Source: Candidatus Nomurabacteria bacterium
GTDB taxonomy: Bacteria; Patescibacteriota; Minisyncoccia; Phycocordibacterales; SBAW01
Direction of reading: 5' to 3'
Assembly: GCA_943349945.1 (NCBI GenBank)
Contig: CALQZS010000002.1
Span: 179,750 to 220,516 of the forward strand
Length of the DNA stretch: 40,767 nt
Shown: positions 26,045 through 35,832 of the stretch, piece after piece
How the letters are laid out: each line of letters opens with the position of its first letter
Position numbering within the stretch: the stretch's first letter is position 1
Made by a program: the position numbers and the translations under genes
The notes under the pieces: generated by a model
Seen by the model: only the letters and a program-made list of their open reading frames with translations
Databases searched by the model: none
What the model was told of the DNA's origin: nothing

Positions 26045-26629
26045 TTATTTGACTGAAAAACAGCTGAGTTTGCTTACCTCGATGCGCTCGCCAAACTTTT
26101 GCGTTGCCGCAGAAAGCAAGTCGTTGATTGTTTTACTGTCGTCTTTAATGTAGGACTGCTCCAAAAGTACAATTTCTTTGAGTCGCGCTTGCACTTTGCC
26201 GCCGAGTATCTGCTCTTGCAAGTTCTCTGGCTTGCCCACCACTTCTGGAGCAAACATCTCGCGAAGTCCGGCAAGCTCTGCCTCACCCAAGTCCTCTTTG
26301 CGCGTATATTGTGGGCGAGTTGCCGCCGCGTGCATCGCAATGTCATAGGCCAACTGCTTAAACTCTTCGTGCTTGGATACAAAGTCGGTCTCGCAAGCCA
26401 AGAGCACCATGGCGCCCACCTGGCCTGTCGTGTGCACGTAGGCACCAACCACGCCCGCACCAAGAGAACGGTCGCCTTTTTTCTGTGCTATTTCGGCGCT
26501 TCGGCGAGACAAAACAACCAAGGCTTTGTCCATGTCGCCACCCGCTTCTTCGAGTGCTTTTTTGCACTCCATAACAGAGACTCCTGTACGGTCACGAAGT
26601 TGTTTTACTGCATCTGCGCCTATTGCCAT
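26045..26629 (-). CDS. tsf: elongation factor Ts
   Basis: VKQLRDRTGVSVMECKKALEEAGGDMDKA; ETDFVSKHEEF. Confidence 0.95.
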   Translation of the reverse strand: MAIGADAVKQLRDRTGVSVMECKKALEEAGGDMDKALVVLSRRSAEIAQKKGDRSLGAGVVGAYVHTTGQVGAMVLLACETDFVSKHEEFKQLAYDIAMHAAATRPQYTRKEDLGEAELAGLREMFAPEVVGKPENLQEQILGGKVQARLKEIVLLEQSYIKDDSKTINDLLSAATQKFGERIEVSKLSCFSVK

Positions 26630-26684
26630 ACGTGTATGATACGTGAACGAATAAAAATATAGTATACCTCAAAGAGACAGGACT

Positions 26685-27410
26685 TTACGCTGCGGGAACT
26701 GCTGTTGGCGCTGGCTCTGGTGCCGCACCTACATTACTTTCGTATGTTTTTGCAACCTCACCCAAAATGTAGGCGATGCTTTGCAGCGACGCGTCGTTTG
26801 CAGGAATGGGGTAGGTAACCAGTGTTTTGTTGCAGTCAGAGTTAAGCAACGCCACCACAGGGATGTTCAGCTGCCGCGCCTCTTCTACTGCGCCGTGCTC
26901 GAGCTTTGGGTCCACCACAAACAATGCGTCTGGGAGTTTTTGCATACCGCGCAAACCGCCAAACATGTGGTCAAGGTCGACTATCTCGCGGTCGATAAGC
27001 AAACGCTCGCGCTTGGTAAACTTTGCTAACTCGCCCTTTTCGCGCAAGTCAGAAAGCTCGGTCAAACGGTTTACGCGTTTTTTGATTTCAGAAAAGTTAG
27101 TCAGCGTGCCCCCTATCCAACGGGATGCAACGTAGGGCTGGTTTAGACGCTCGGCTGCGCGAGTAAGTGCTTCGCGCGCCTCGGCCTTGCCGCCTACAAA
27201 GAGGATTGTTTTGCGCGCCTGCGCAAGCGACTGTACAAAAGCAAGCGCCTGCTCGATGCATGCAGCAGTGCGCTCTAGGTCAAACAATTCGGTGCCTCCC
27301 TTGGCGCCAAAAATATAAGGCGCAACAGAAGGGTGCCGACGCGAAGGCGCGTAGGCAAAATGTGCTCCAACGGAGAAAAGTTTATCAATTAGTGTCTCGT
27401 TTTCTTGCAT
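26685..27410 (-). CDS. rpsB: 30S ribosomal protein uS2
   Basis: LFSVGAHFAYAPSRRHPSVAPYIFG...RWIGGTLTNFSEIKKRV...DALFVVDP. Confidence 0.95.
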   Translation of the reverse strand: MQENETLIDKLFSVGAHFAYAPSRRHPSVAPYIFGAKGGTELFDLERTAACIEQALAFVQSLAQARKTILFVGGKAEAREALTRAAERLNQPYVASRWIGGTLTNFSEIKKRVNRLTELSDLREKGELAKFTKRERLLIDREIVDLDHMFGGLRGMQKLPDALFVVDPKLEHGAVEEARQLNIPVVALLNSDCNKTLVTYPIPANDASLQSIAYILGEVAKTYESNVGAAPEPAPTAVPAA

Positions 27411-27484
27411 AGACAGACCAGGAGAGAGTACCATAGCGCGCCTTGGGATGCAACTCTTGGCCTAAGGGTGCCAAAGAGGCGGAA

Positions 27485-28465
27485 TTACTCTGACTCCCCC
27501 TCACCCTCCACGCCCGCCTGGGCAGCGCCAAGAGCGTCCAGAAGCGGGTTAATGCTGCCGGCAAAAATCGCCGGTAAGTTGTGCCAGCTTTCTTTAATAC
27601 GATGGTCAGTTACCCGGTCTTGGAGCACGTTGTAGGTGCGGATTTTCTCGGACCTATCCCCTGTGCCAATTTGCTCTTTACGGTCGTGTGATAGTTTTGC
27701 GCGTGCTTTTTCCTCTTCGTACGCCTCAAGTTTTGCAAGCAGCACGGCCAGAGCTTTTTCGCGGTTACCCAGCTGGTTGCGCTCGGACTGTGAGCGCGCT
27801 TCGAGCCCTGTTGGCTTGTGTACCAAGCGCACCGCAGTTTCGACCTTGTTGACGTTTTGGCCGCCGGCCCCACCCGAGCGAGAAAACTCCATCTCCACAT
27901 CGGCCATATTTATCTCAATTTTGTGTTTTTTGCGTATAGGCAAAATAGCCACCGACGCGGTCGAAGTGTGCACCCGTCCAGACTTCTCTGTTGCGGGTAT
28001 ACGCTGTATGCGGTGCACCCCTGTCTCAAAGCGCAGGCGCTCATATACGCCCAAACCCCGCATCTCCAGCAACACTTCCTTGTAGCCACCTAGGTCTGTT
28101 TTAGACTCCGACAATACCCGCACTTGCCAGCCCTGCTGGGCTGCATAGGCACGGTACATCTGCGACAATTCCTCGGCAAACAACGCCGCCTCTTGCCCAC
28201 CCACGCCCGCGCGCACCTCGAGCACTATCTCGTTGGGGAATTCTTCTTCTACCTTTTCTCTTTCGAGTATCTTTTCTATCTCGACAAGCAGCGCGGTTTT
28301 TTGCTCCTGTATACGCGCCAAATCCTCTTGTACCAAGTCGCCTAAATCGCCCGCAGACAGCTCGCGAACCTCTTGCTCTTCTGCAAGTAGCCGCTCAAGC
28401 TCCGCCGCAAAATATGCGGTCTTTGGATTTTCTTTATAGCGGGAGAGATCCGCTGCTTCGTTCAT
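27485..28465 (-). CDS. prfA: peptide chain release factor 1
   Basis: GGQ motif [24 protein letters not shown] motif in [18 protein letters not shown] is RF1-type. Confidence 0.93.
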   Translation of the reverse strand: MNEAADLSRYKENPKTAYFAAELERLLAEEQEVRELSAGDLGDLVQEDLARIQEQKTALLVEIEKILEREKVEEEFPNEIVLEVRAGVGGQEAALFAEELSQMYRAYAAQQGWQVRVLSESKTDLGGYKEVLLEMRGLGVYERLRFETGVHRIQRIPATEKSGRVHTSTASVAILPIRKKHKIEINMADVEMEFSRSGGAGGQNVNKVETAVRLVHKPTGLEARSQSERNQLGNREKALAVLLAKLEAYEEEKARAKLSHDRKEQIGTGDRSEKIRTYNVLQDRVTDHRIKESWHNLPAIFAGSINPLLDALGAAQAGVEGEGESE

Positions 28466-28678
28466 TTACTTTTTACCAGCTGCAGCCCGACGTGCTTTAA
28501 ACTTCTCTACGCGACCAGCGGCATCAAGCATCTTCTCGTTCCCGGTGTAAAACGGATGGCAGTCACTGCAGATTTCGACCGCAAGCGCCTCTTTAGTAGA
28601 ACCAACAGTAAAGACCCTGCCGCATACGCAGGTTACCTTTGCCTCTGGAAAATACGTTGGGTGCGTATCAGCTTTCAT
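28466..28678 (-). CDS. rpmE: 50S ribosomal protein bL31
   Basis: [24 protein letters not shown]...[10 protein letters not shown]. Confidence 0.95.
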   Translation of the reverse strand: MKADTHPTYFPEAKVTCVCGRVFTVGSTKEALAVEICSDCHPFYTGNEKMLDAAGRVEKFKARRAAAGKK

Positions 28679-28720
28679 GCCAGCACTATACCACTGCTGG
28701 CACTGTGATGCAAACTACCC

Positions 28721-30094
28721 CTAAATATCCTTCAAAAAGTCGATATCCTGCTGGAATTTGTTTGCTTTGGCCACCACCGAGTCGCCATACGAGCCAATGG
28801 TGCTATTTGACGCACTACACGGACTACCCGAGAAGTACCGACACGCCGCGTTGCGCTCGGCAGTATACGTTTGGGCACCCGCGCCCAGGTCAGAAACATA
28901 AATTGCATTCGCCATCACGGCGTCACGCGCGATCCAAGGGTTTGCCTGGGGCACACCAAGTGAGGCTGCGATGCGCGGTGCAAACATTTGCCACGTCGAG
29001 GGGATAAACTGCGCCGGCCCCATCGCACCACCATACCCAAACGACTGCGGGCACGACACCGGAGTCGTCGACCAGTCCAGCCCCAGCGCTTTGGTGATAG
29101 TCTCAAACGGGACGGTGTCACGTGGAGACTTCATCACACCGGTAAACGGCGTACCCGTGTTTTTGCCTTTACCGTTGCCGGTTGTAAGGTCTGTCACCAA
29201 GCAGTTACCGACGTTTTTACCCAAGTCAGACTCCTGCGACAAAAACGCCAAAATGAGCGCTGCCCGGACACCGGTTTTGGCGGCTGCCTGCTGTGCATAC
29301 GAGACCGCATCGCCGAATTGAATCCCCGCCGCATCGCGCAAAGGGAAAAGTCGCGCCCGTATAGCGGCCGCTTTTGCCTGCCTGTCGGCAAGCACCTGGC
29401 TGTAGGTTTTTTCTTGGTCCACCGTAACAGCTAGCAGCTCTTTCTTTTGTGTCTGACTGATCGCTATGGTGTTTTTCTTTACCTCTACGTCCTTTTTGAC
29501 GTCCAGCTCTTGGTCTTTTTTTGCAGCCAAGGCGTCGCGCTCTTTCTGGGTTAACGCACGGGTAGATTTAATTTCTGCAAACTGTGCCTGGAGACTACGG
29601 TCTATGGCATCTATGGCAATAAGGTTAGAGAAAAACTCCGACAACGTTTCTGCAGAAAGCGCCAAAAACATCAACGAGCGCGTTTCGGTTTCGTTTTTTT
29701 CTCGCAAGAGTTTGGCGAGCGACTCGTGGCCGCGCACCAGACTGTTTTCGAGCGTGGAAATATGCGCTGTTTTTTGTTGTATCTCGTTAGAGATGGTATT
29801 GATGGTAACGTTGCGTTGTTTTATTTCTGTTTCTGCTTTTTTTATTTGTGCGTTAAGCAACGTCACATCCCCTTGCAAGGTGCCCTTTTTTGCCCGCGTT
29901 TCGTTAAGCACGCCTTGCCACTGGTCTATTTCTTGCTGAAGCCGATCTAACTCGGCCTGTAGCTTGGTTTTTTCTTCTTCGCTCAACACTTGCGCCTCTG
30001 CTACAGGCACCGGTACTGACCCCGTATACCAAAAAACCCCTATATATATAAGGGCAAATACGCCAACACCAAGTAGTTTTCCAGCCCGAGCCAT
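28721..30094 (-). CDS. coiled-coil protein with C-terminal lytic transglycosylase-like domain
   Basis: EnvC-like coiled coil, then ALILAFLSQESDLGKNVGNCLV..SFGYGGAMGPAQFIPSTWQMFAPRIAA. Confidence 0.85.
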   Translation of the reverse strand: MARAGKLLGVGVFALIYIGVFWYTGSVPVPVAEAQVLSEEEKTKLQAELDRLQQEIDQWQGVLNETRAKKGTLQGDVTLLNAQIKKAETEIKQRNVTINTISNEIQQKTAHISTLENSLVRGHESLAKLLREKNETETRSLMFLALSAETLSEFFSNLIAIDAIDRSLQAQFAEIKSTRALTQKERDALAAKKDQELDVKKDVEVKKNTIAISQTQKKELLAVTVDQEKTYSQVLADRQAKAAAIRARLFPLRDAAGIQFGDAVSYAQQAAAKTGVRAALILAFLSQESDLGKNVGNCLVTDLTTGNGKGKNTGTPFTGVMKSPRDTVPFETITKALGLDWSTTPVSCPQSFGYGGAMGPAQFIPSTWQMFAPRIAASLGVPQANPWIARDAVMANAIYVSDLGAGAQTYTAERNAACRYFSGSPCSASNSTIGSYGDSVVAKANKFQQDIDFLKDI

Positions 30095-30152
30095 ACCAGT
30101 AGTATAGCAAAAAAATATCGCAGAGGCCCGAGGTTTTTAGATAAAAAGTGAG

Positions 30153-30791
30153 CTACTCAGCTGCAGCGTCCTCTGCAGGCTCCTCTTTTTTGCCACGCTC
30201 AACTGAAGTCTCTATTTGTGAGATATCCACAGGCGCGTCTTCTGTCTCTTCTTTTGCCTCAGATACCATGGCCACTACTTCTTCCGCATCGAGAGATATT
30301 TTTGCGGAGGCAGGGAGCTTAAGATCGCCCACAGTGATCTTGTCGTCGAGGTTCTTGAGCACCGACACGTCGATTACGATACTTTGTGGCAAGTCTTTTG
30401 GTTCGCACTCAATTTCCAACTCGTGCATCACCTTAACCAAGATGCCGCCGTAGTCTTTGACTGCAGGAGACACACCTTCAAATTCAAAAGGAACCGAGAC
30501 GGTAACGGTCTGGCCTTTTTGGATAACATAAAAATCGGCATGGAGCGTCGCCCCAGACACGGGGTGCGTCACCACTTCGCTTACAAGCGCGTCTTTTGGA
30601 GTATCGAGCCCTACCAGGGTAATCACCGTAGACTCACCTGCCTCGCGGAATACTTTTTCAAAATTTTTGCGGTCCAAAGCAATAGAAACAGGCTCTTGTG
30701 CACGGCCATATATAACCGCTGGCAAGACCCCTTTGCGACGGAGTACCGCCGCTTTTACCTTTGTGTCGCGCTTTTCTACCGTCAATTCCAT
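30153..30791 (-). CDS. rplY: 50S ribosomal protein bL25 (CTC form)
   Basis: LRRKGVLPAVIYGRAQEPVSIALD...HPVSGATLHADFYVI; acidic C-terminal tail. Confidence 0.9.
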   Translation of the reverse strand: MELTVEKRDTKVKAAVLRRKGVLPAVIYGRAQEPVSIALDRKNFEKVFREAGESTVITLVGLDTPKDALVSEVVTHPVSGATLHADFYVIQKGQTVTVSVPFEFEGVSPAVKDYGGILVKVMHELEIECEPKDLPQSIVIDVSVLKNLDDKITVGDLKLPASAKISLDAEEVVAMVSEAKEETEDAPVDISQIETSVERGKKEEPAEDAAAE

Positions 30792-30815
30792 AGCCCTCGA
30801 AATATACAGTAACTA

Positions 30816-31670
30816 CTACCGATTTGCAAATAGGGTCATTTTTTGGGCGACATAGGCCTGCATAGCCTCGACAGCAGGGGTCAGGAACTTGTAGGGGGTG
30901 GTTTCGCCACCAGAGAGAGCTTTTTGGAGCGAGTCGCGGTACAGTACGCGCAAATCGGTGTTTATGTGTATGAGCGTAATCCCCGCTTGTACCGCAGCCT
31001 TAAACTCCTCGTCCGCAGAACCCGAACCTCCGTGCAACACCAGCGGTACCGAGACAGCCTCTTTGAGAAGCGCGATGCGCTCGATGGACAACTTGGGCTG
31101 ACCGGAGGTCACTATACCGTGTATGTTGCCCACAGCTGGAGCTACCAAGTCTATTCCTGTTTGGTCTACCAATGCACGCAGCTCTTCTGGTTTGGTCATC
31201 ATAGCTTCTGTTATGGCCGCCCCCTCGGGCAAGGTATCCATGACCTTGGAAGACGTACCTATGTAGCCAAGCTCGCCTTCCACTAGAACGTCGCGGCCGC
31301 TTGCGCGAGCGTATTTTACAGAGGTGGTAAGTAGGTGCACATTTTCTTCGAAAGAAAGCTTGGCTCCGTCGACAACCACCGAGTCAACTCCATCTACTAT
31401 TGCATGCTGCACCTTTTCGACACCGTAGGTGTGGTCGGCGTTTAAATACAAAGCTATGCCCTGTGCACGGTACGCGTCTATAAGCGCCCGCGCGTGCGTT
31501 ATAGGAAAAAACTCACGTTCCCCCTCCGACAAACCCACACAAACCGGCAGGCCCGTGGCTTTGGAAGCCGCCGCGACCGCCTGCAGTTGGTTTGAATCAG
31601 AAATATTAAAGTGTCCTAGACCTTGTCCTGCTTTTTGATACGTAGCGAGTACTTCGCGCAATGTTGGCAT
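30816..31670 (-). CDS. fba: class II fructose-bisphosphate aldolase
   Basis: GLGHFNISDSNQLQAVAAAS, LNADHTYG, VVDGAKLSFEEN, VEGELGYIG, VLHGGSGS. Confidence 0.93.
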   Translation of the reverse strand: MPTLREVLATYQKAGQGLGHFNISDSNQLQAVAAASKATGLPVCVGLSEGEREFFPITHARALIDAYRAQGIALYLNADHTYGVEKVQHAIVDGVDSVVVDGAKLSFEENVHLLTTSVKYARASGRDVLVEGELGYIGTSSKVMDTLPEGAAITEAMMTKPEELRALVDQTGIDLVAPAVGNIHGIVTSGQPKLSIERIALLKEAVSVPLVLHGGSGSADEEFKAAVQAGITLIHINTDLRVLYRDSLQKALSGGETTPYKFLTPAVEAMQAYVAQKMTLFANR

Positions 31671-31675
31671 ACTTT

Positions 31676-31687
31676 TAGTATATACTA
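31676..31687. promoter_or_regulatory. symmetric bidirectional promoter core (TAGTATATACTA)
   Basis: Perfect 12-bp palindrome in the 23-bp intergenic region. TATACT on each strand lies 6-7 nt from each ATG. Confidence 0.65.
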
Positions 31688-31693
31688 TATCCC

Positions 31694-32716
31694 ATGCAAA
31701 CAGACTTTCTCGCCATAGGCGACATTGTGACCGAACCTTTTATACGCCTCAAGGATGCCCGTGTGCACTGCAATATAAACGACGAGAGCTGCGAGATTTG
31801 CATGCGCTGGGGCGACAAAATCCCCTACGACTATGATGTCCCCATGTATGCAGTAGGCAACGCATCAAACGCAGCCGTTGCTGCCGCACGACTGGGGCTC
31901 GGCGCCGCACTGCGCGCCTACATAGGCGACGACCTGCCGGGGAAGATGTGCCTCGATAAATTGACGGAAGAAAAGGTGGACACGTCTTTTATGGTGACTG
32001 AGGCCGGCAAACAAACAAACCACCACTATGTGCTGTGGTACGAAGCAGAGCGGACTATTTTGGTCAAACACGAGGCATTTACCTACACCGTGCCAGAAAG
32101 CGCCCCACCTGCGTGGGTGTATCTTTCGTCTTTGGCAGACAACTCGCTTCCCTACCATGTCGCTCTTGCGGCATGGCTCAAAGAACACCCAGACACCAAA
32201 CTTGCCTTCCAACCAGGGACATTCCAGATGAAGTTGGGCAAAGATGCACTCAAAGACATCTATGCACACACCGAAGTATTTGTGTGCAACAAAGCAGAAG
32301 CCGAGCGTATTTTAGAAGTCGAACCTACCCTCGGCCATAGCTCGGCTACGGGCGAGGCAGACGATAAAAAGAAATTGCTCACCAGCCTACAAGCATTAGG
32401 TCCAAAAATAGTAGTCATAACCGACGACCGTAAAGGTGCGTATGCAGCAGACACAGCAGGACATTTTTACTATATCCCTATGTATCCCGACGTACGCGAG
32501 CCAAAAGAGCGCACAGGCGCAGGCGACGCCTTTGCGTCCACGGTCGTGGCCGCACTCGCACTTGGCAAACCACTTGAAGAAGCCCTACTTTGGGGTCCGA
32601 TAAACTCTATGTCTGTGGTGCAGGAAGTCGGCGCACAACAAGGCCTACTTACGCGCGCACAGCTCGAACAGTATCTCACAGACGCTCCAGCAAACTACAA
32701 ACTCGAGTCGCTATAA
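31694..32716 (+). CDS. PfkB-family carbohydrate/nucleoside kinase
   Basis: GNASNAAVAAARLGLGAALRAYIGDDLPG and ERTGAGDAFASTVVAALALG signatures. Confidence 0.88.
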   Translation: MQTDFLAIGDIVTEPFIRLKDARVHCNINDESCEICMRWGDKIPYDYDVPMYAVGNASNAAVAAARLGLGAALRAYIGDDLPGKMCLDKLTEEKVDTSFMVTEAGKQTNHHYVLWYEAERTILVKHEAFTYTVPESAPPAWVYLSSLADNSLPYHVALAAWLKEHPDTKLAFQPGTFQMKLGKDALKDIYAHTEVFVCNKAEAERILEVEPTLGHSSATGEADDKKKLLTSLQALGPKIVVITDDRKGAYAADTAGHFYYIPMYPDVREPKERTGAGDAFASTVVAALALGKPLEEALLWGPINSMSVVQEVGAQQGLLTRAQLEQYLTDAPANYKLESL

Positions 32717-32723
32717 AAACAAA

Positions 32724-32894
32724 CTACTGGTACTGTGTCATCGCGGTTAAAAACACTCCCGCAAGTGGATTTTGGTGCATGGCAGTCTGCCACATAATAA
32801 GTGCGGCTCCTAAACCGACAGAAAATAGCAGCGCGGTGCCCACAAAAAAATTAATATCTGACAGCAAGACTTCTTTAAAGAAAGGGTTACGCAT
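32724..32894 (-). CDS. small membrane protein (56 aa), absent from the supplied ORF track
   Basis: MRNPFFKEVLLSDINFFVGTALLFSVGLGAALIMWQTAMHQNPLAGVFLTAMTQYQ*, 8 nt downstream of tktC. Confidence 0.6.
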   Translation of the reverse strand: MRNPFFKEVLLSDINFFVGTALLFSVGLGAALIMWQTAMHQNPLAGVFLTAMTQYQ

Positions 32895-32902
32895 ATGCTT
32901 TA

Positions 32903-33886
32903 TTATTTACGCCCATGTACTTTGCGTATCGCATCCGCAATGTCGGCCGGGCCCATTTTGTAATGTAAAACAAGTTCGGACATTTCTCCCGACTGGCCAA
33001 ATTGGTCGTGCACACCCACAAATTCCATAGGCACGGGGAACTCTGCGGCCAAGACTTCTGCCACCGCACCACCCAACCCTCCTGCAACTTGATGCTCCTC
33101 TACAGTAACAGCAGCTCCTGCGTTTTTTGCTGCAGCCACAACAGCCTGCGTATCGAGCGGCTTAATGGTGTGTATATTGGTCACCGACACTGCTATTTCA
33201 TGTTCCAACTGTTTTGCCGCAAGTAATGCATTGTGGAGCAAAGGCCCCGTCGCAAACACCGCCACCTGTGGATTCTCTCCGAGCCAAAGCAAGTTAGCCT
33301 TACCCCACGAAAAAGGCGACTCTGTAGTGGTCATGGTTGGAGTCTTCTCACGGCCAAAACGCATGTACACCGGCCCTTCATACTTTGCTGCTGCAAGTGT
33401 TGCTTTGTACGCTTCTTCTGCATCGCATGGGGATATAACTACCATGTTTGGCTGCACACGCATGAGTGCAATATCCTCGAGCGCTTGGTGCGTCGCGCCG
33501 TCTGGGCCCACAGAGATACCCGCGTGCATGCCCATAATTTTGACCGGCACATTGTTGAGCGAAATAGTAGTGCGAATTTGTTCGTTGTTGCGCCCCGGAG
33601 AAAAAGCGGCATAGGATGCGATAAAAGGTATCTTACCGTAGTTAGCCATGCCGGATGCCACGGCAGCTAAGTTTTGCTCTGCAACTCCAATCTCAATGTA
33701 GCGGTCCGGAAACTTTTCCTTAAATGCGAGCACACGGGTCGACTCTGCCAAGTCGGCGCACAACACCACTACGTTTTTGTTTTTCTCTCCCAATTCCAAC
33801 AACGCGCGACCAAACCCGTCGCGTGTGGCCATACGCTCGCCGGCGGCAAATATATCATCGCGAATATGTGCGTGTGTAGTAAGCAT
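32903..33886 (-). CDS. transketolase, C-terminal subunit
   Basis: FPDRYIEIGVAEQNLAAVASGMANYGKIPFIASYAAF...MHAGISVGPDGATHQALEDIALMR. Confidence 0.93.
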   Translation of the reverse strand: MLTTHAHIRDDIFAAGERMATRDGFGRALLELGEKNKNVVVLCADLAESTRVLAFKEKFPDRYIEIGVAEQNLAAVASGMANYGKIPFIASYAAFSPGRNNEQIRTTISLNNVPVKIMGMHAGISVGPDGATHQALEDIALMRVQPNMVVISPCDAEEAYKATLAAAKYEGPVYMRFGREKTPTMTTTESPFSWGKANLLWLGENPQVAVFATGPLLHNALLAAKQLEHEIAVSVTNIHTIKPLDTQAVVAAAKNAGAAVTVEEHQVAGGLGGAVAEVLAAEFPVPMEFVGVHDQFGQSGEMSELVLHYKMGPADIADAIRKVHGRK

Positions 33887-33889
33887 GGG

Positions 33890-34405
33890 TTAACTTTGTA
33901 TCCAGTATAAATTAGGACCTCCTGTTGCGCAGTTGGGTGGCGGGCCAAAAGCCTTCGCTGGCGCATTTTCTAAATTTACCCCAAGCGTAAAGTTCTGTCC
34001 GGCCTGCAACCAACAGTAGTGGTACGTGTGGCATACGCCCGAGGTATCTGCACTGCAGTCGACCCCGCCCGTGGTGTTGAGCGGATCGAGCGGCACCGTC
34101 GACAAAAACGGGGTCGAAAGTGTCTTCCAACAACTGTGCGTGGGTGGGTTCCAGTCACTCCATATCTCTGGCGCAGTCGAGCCACAGTAGGTCGAGCCCG
34201 GTTGCGGATATCTACCCACTTCATCGAAGTAGAGCGCGAACGATTGTCGCAAACTACTAAAGTCGGACACGCGTTCTGCATCGCGTGCCTTAGAGCGAGC
34301 TTTCTGTAGAGAAACAAGCACAATGGCCGCCAAGAGCGCCACAATAGCAATAACCACCAACAACTCTATCAACGTAAAGCCTTTTTTAATATTATTCATG
34401 TTCAC
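33890..34405 (-). CDS. type IV pilin-like protein (pilin 5)
   Basis: KKGFTLIELLVVIAIVALLAAIVLVSLQKARSKARDAERV. Confidence 0.9.
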   Translation of the reverse strand: MNMNNIKKGFTLIELLVVIAIVALLAAIVLVSLQKARSKARDAERVSDFSSLRQSFALYFDEVGRYPQPGSTYCGSTAPEIWSDWNPPTHSCWKTLSTPFLSTVPLDPLNTTGGVDCSADTSGVCHTYHYCWLQAGQNFTLGVNLENAPAKAFGPPPNCATGGPNLYWIQS

Positions 34406-35276
34406 TCACAATAGTGCCCTTTAGTGTACGGAGCTCTTGTAAAAAAACAGCGGCCTGTTTGTCGGCAGGCACTTTATCCGTCGGCCCTTTGCCTGGTGGG
34501 CTACCGTGCCAACGATAGTCGAACTCTATCTCCTTAATACCCTTACCCGGTATGGTGTGCGCGATAATAAGCGTCGGCTTTTCGACAATAGCCTTTGCCT
34601 CTTCGACTGCATCGACGACTGCGCGGATGTTGTGTCCATCCACTTCGAGCACGTGCCAATTAAACGCCTCGTATTTTGCACGCAGATTCTCCAAAGGCAT
34701 AATATCCTCGGTCATTCCGTTTATTTGGATATTGTTGCGGTCAATCAACGCAGTCATGTTGGCAAGTTTGTTGTTGCCTGCAAACATCGCAGCCTCCCAC
34801 ACATTACCCGCGTCTTGCTCGCCGTCTGACATAAGGCAGTAGGTGCGGAAGGTTTTGCCGTCCATGCGCGCAGCGTATGCATACCCCGCTGCTTGGCTTA
34901 AGCCCGAACCAAGCGGACCCGACGTTGTCTCCATACCAAGCAGGCGCAGACGCTCGGGGTGTCCTTGTAAGCGGCTGCCAAACTTGCGCAGCGTCAGACA
35001 TTCTTCAACCGGGAAGTACCCCGCGTGCGCCATTGCTGCATAGCGCACCGGCACAATGTGGCCGTTGGATAAAAACAAACGGTCGCGCTCTGCCCACACA
35101 GGGTTGTGCGGGTCGTGATGCAAAATATGAAAATAGAACGTGGCAAAAATATCGGCCATACCCAGCGGGCCCGCAGTGTGCCCACTACCAGCCGCAGTGA
35201 GCATCTCTATAATTGTTTCGCGAATTTTATTCGCAACGAGCGCTATCTCTTTTTCTTTTTGTTCAGAGAGCATCAC
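34392..35276 (-). CDS. transketolase, N-terminal subunit
   Basis: AAGSGHTAGPLGMADIFATFYFHIL...LSNGH...GPLGSGLSQAAGYA...SDGEQDAGNVWEAAMFAGNNKLANMTALIDRN. Confidence 0.95.
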   Translation of the reverse strand: MMLSEQKEKEIALVANKIRETIIEMLTAAGSGHTAGPLGMADIFATFYFHILHHDPHNPVWAERDRLFLSNGHIVPVRYAAMAHAGYFPVEECLTLRKFGSRLQGHPERLRLLGMETTSGPLGSGLSQAAGYAYAARMDGKTFRTYCLMSDGEQDAGNVWEAAMFAGNNKLANMTALIDRNNIQINGMTEDIMPLENLRAKYEAFNWHVLEVDGHNIRAVVDAVEEAKAIVEKPTLIIAHTIPGKGIKEIEFDYRWHGSPPGKGPTDKVPADKQAAVFLQELRTLKGTIVSEHE

Positions 35277-35289
35277 CTTTAGTATACCC

Positions 35290-35832
35290 CTAACATCCAG
35301 CCGCCCAAGTACCTATGCCGTAATACACTGAGTTTGTAGCGCCCGCTGGGGCTGTACACTTACCAGCACTATCGGCAGCAGTACAGCGACTAGGCGGCCA
35401 TTGAGTTGTTGGGAAGTTGTGCATATTCTCCACGGTGTTATATACCAAAATGCAATAACTGTTATTGTCCCCTCTGTACAAATATCCTGTGTTTGTGTCG
35501 GGGGATTTAGGATCTTGAGGAGGACCACTGCGGAAATAAGGCTGCAGTGCGGCGGCTAAGTTTGCAGCATTTGGATTTACTATTGGGTTAAGACCCCAGC
35601 TTGTCGAGATAAATCCTGTCCATGTGTTATTACTGTGCGGATAATGACCAACATCACTTGCATACAGCTCCAACGCAGTACGTATCTGCACTATAGCTTG
35701 AGCACGAGCAGCATCTCTGCTTTTTACCCTCGCACTTGTTAAAGACACCAACACAATACTGGCCAAAATACCAATAATAGCTATAACAACCAACAGCTCT
35801 ATAAGGGTGAAACCTCGTGTGTATTTATGCAT
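35290..35832 (-). CDS. type IV pilin-like protein (pilin 4)
   Basis: TRGFTLIELLVVIAIIGILASIVLVSLTSARVKSRDAARA. Confidence 0.9.
   Translation of the reverse strand: MHKYTRGFTLIELLVVIAIIGILASIVLVSLTSARVKSRDAARAQAIVQIRTALELYASDVGHYPHSNNTWTGFISTSWGLNPIVNPNAANLAAALQPYFRSGPPQDPKSPDTNTGYLYRGDNNSYCILVYNTVENMHNFPTTQWPPSRCTAADSAGKCTAPAGATNSVYYGIGTWAAGC

Noticed and set aside
32903-35276. Transketolase as a frameshifted or interrupted pseudogene
   Set aside because: The N and C halves each have intact starts and stops and a pilin ORF lies cleanly between them. Split transketolases are common, so this is read as two subunits.
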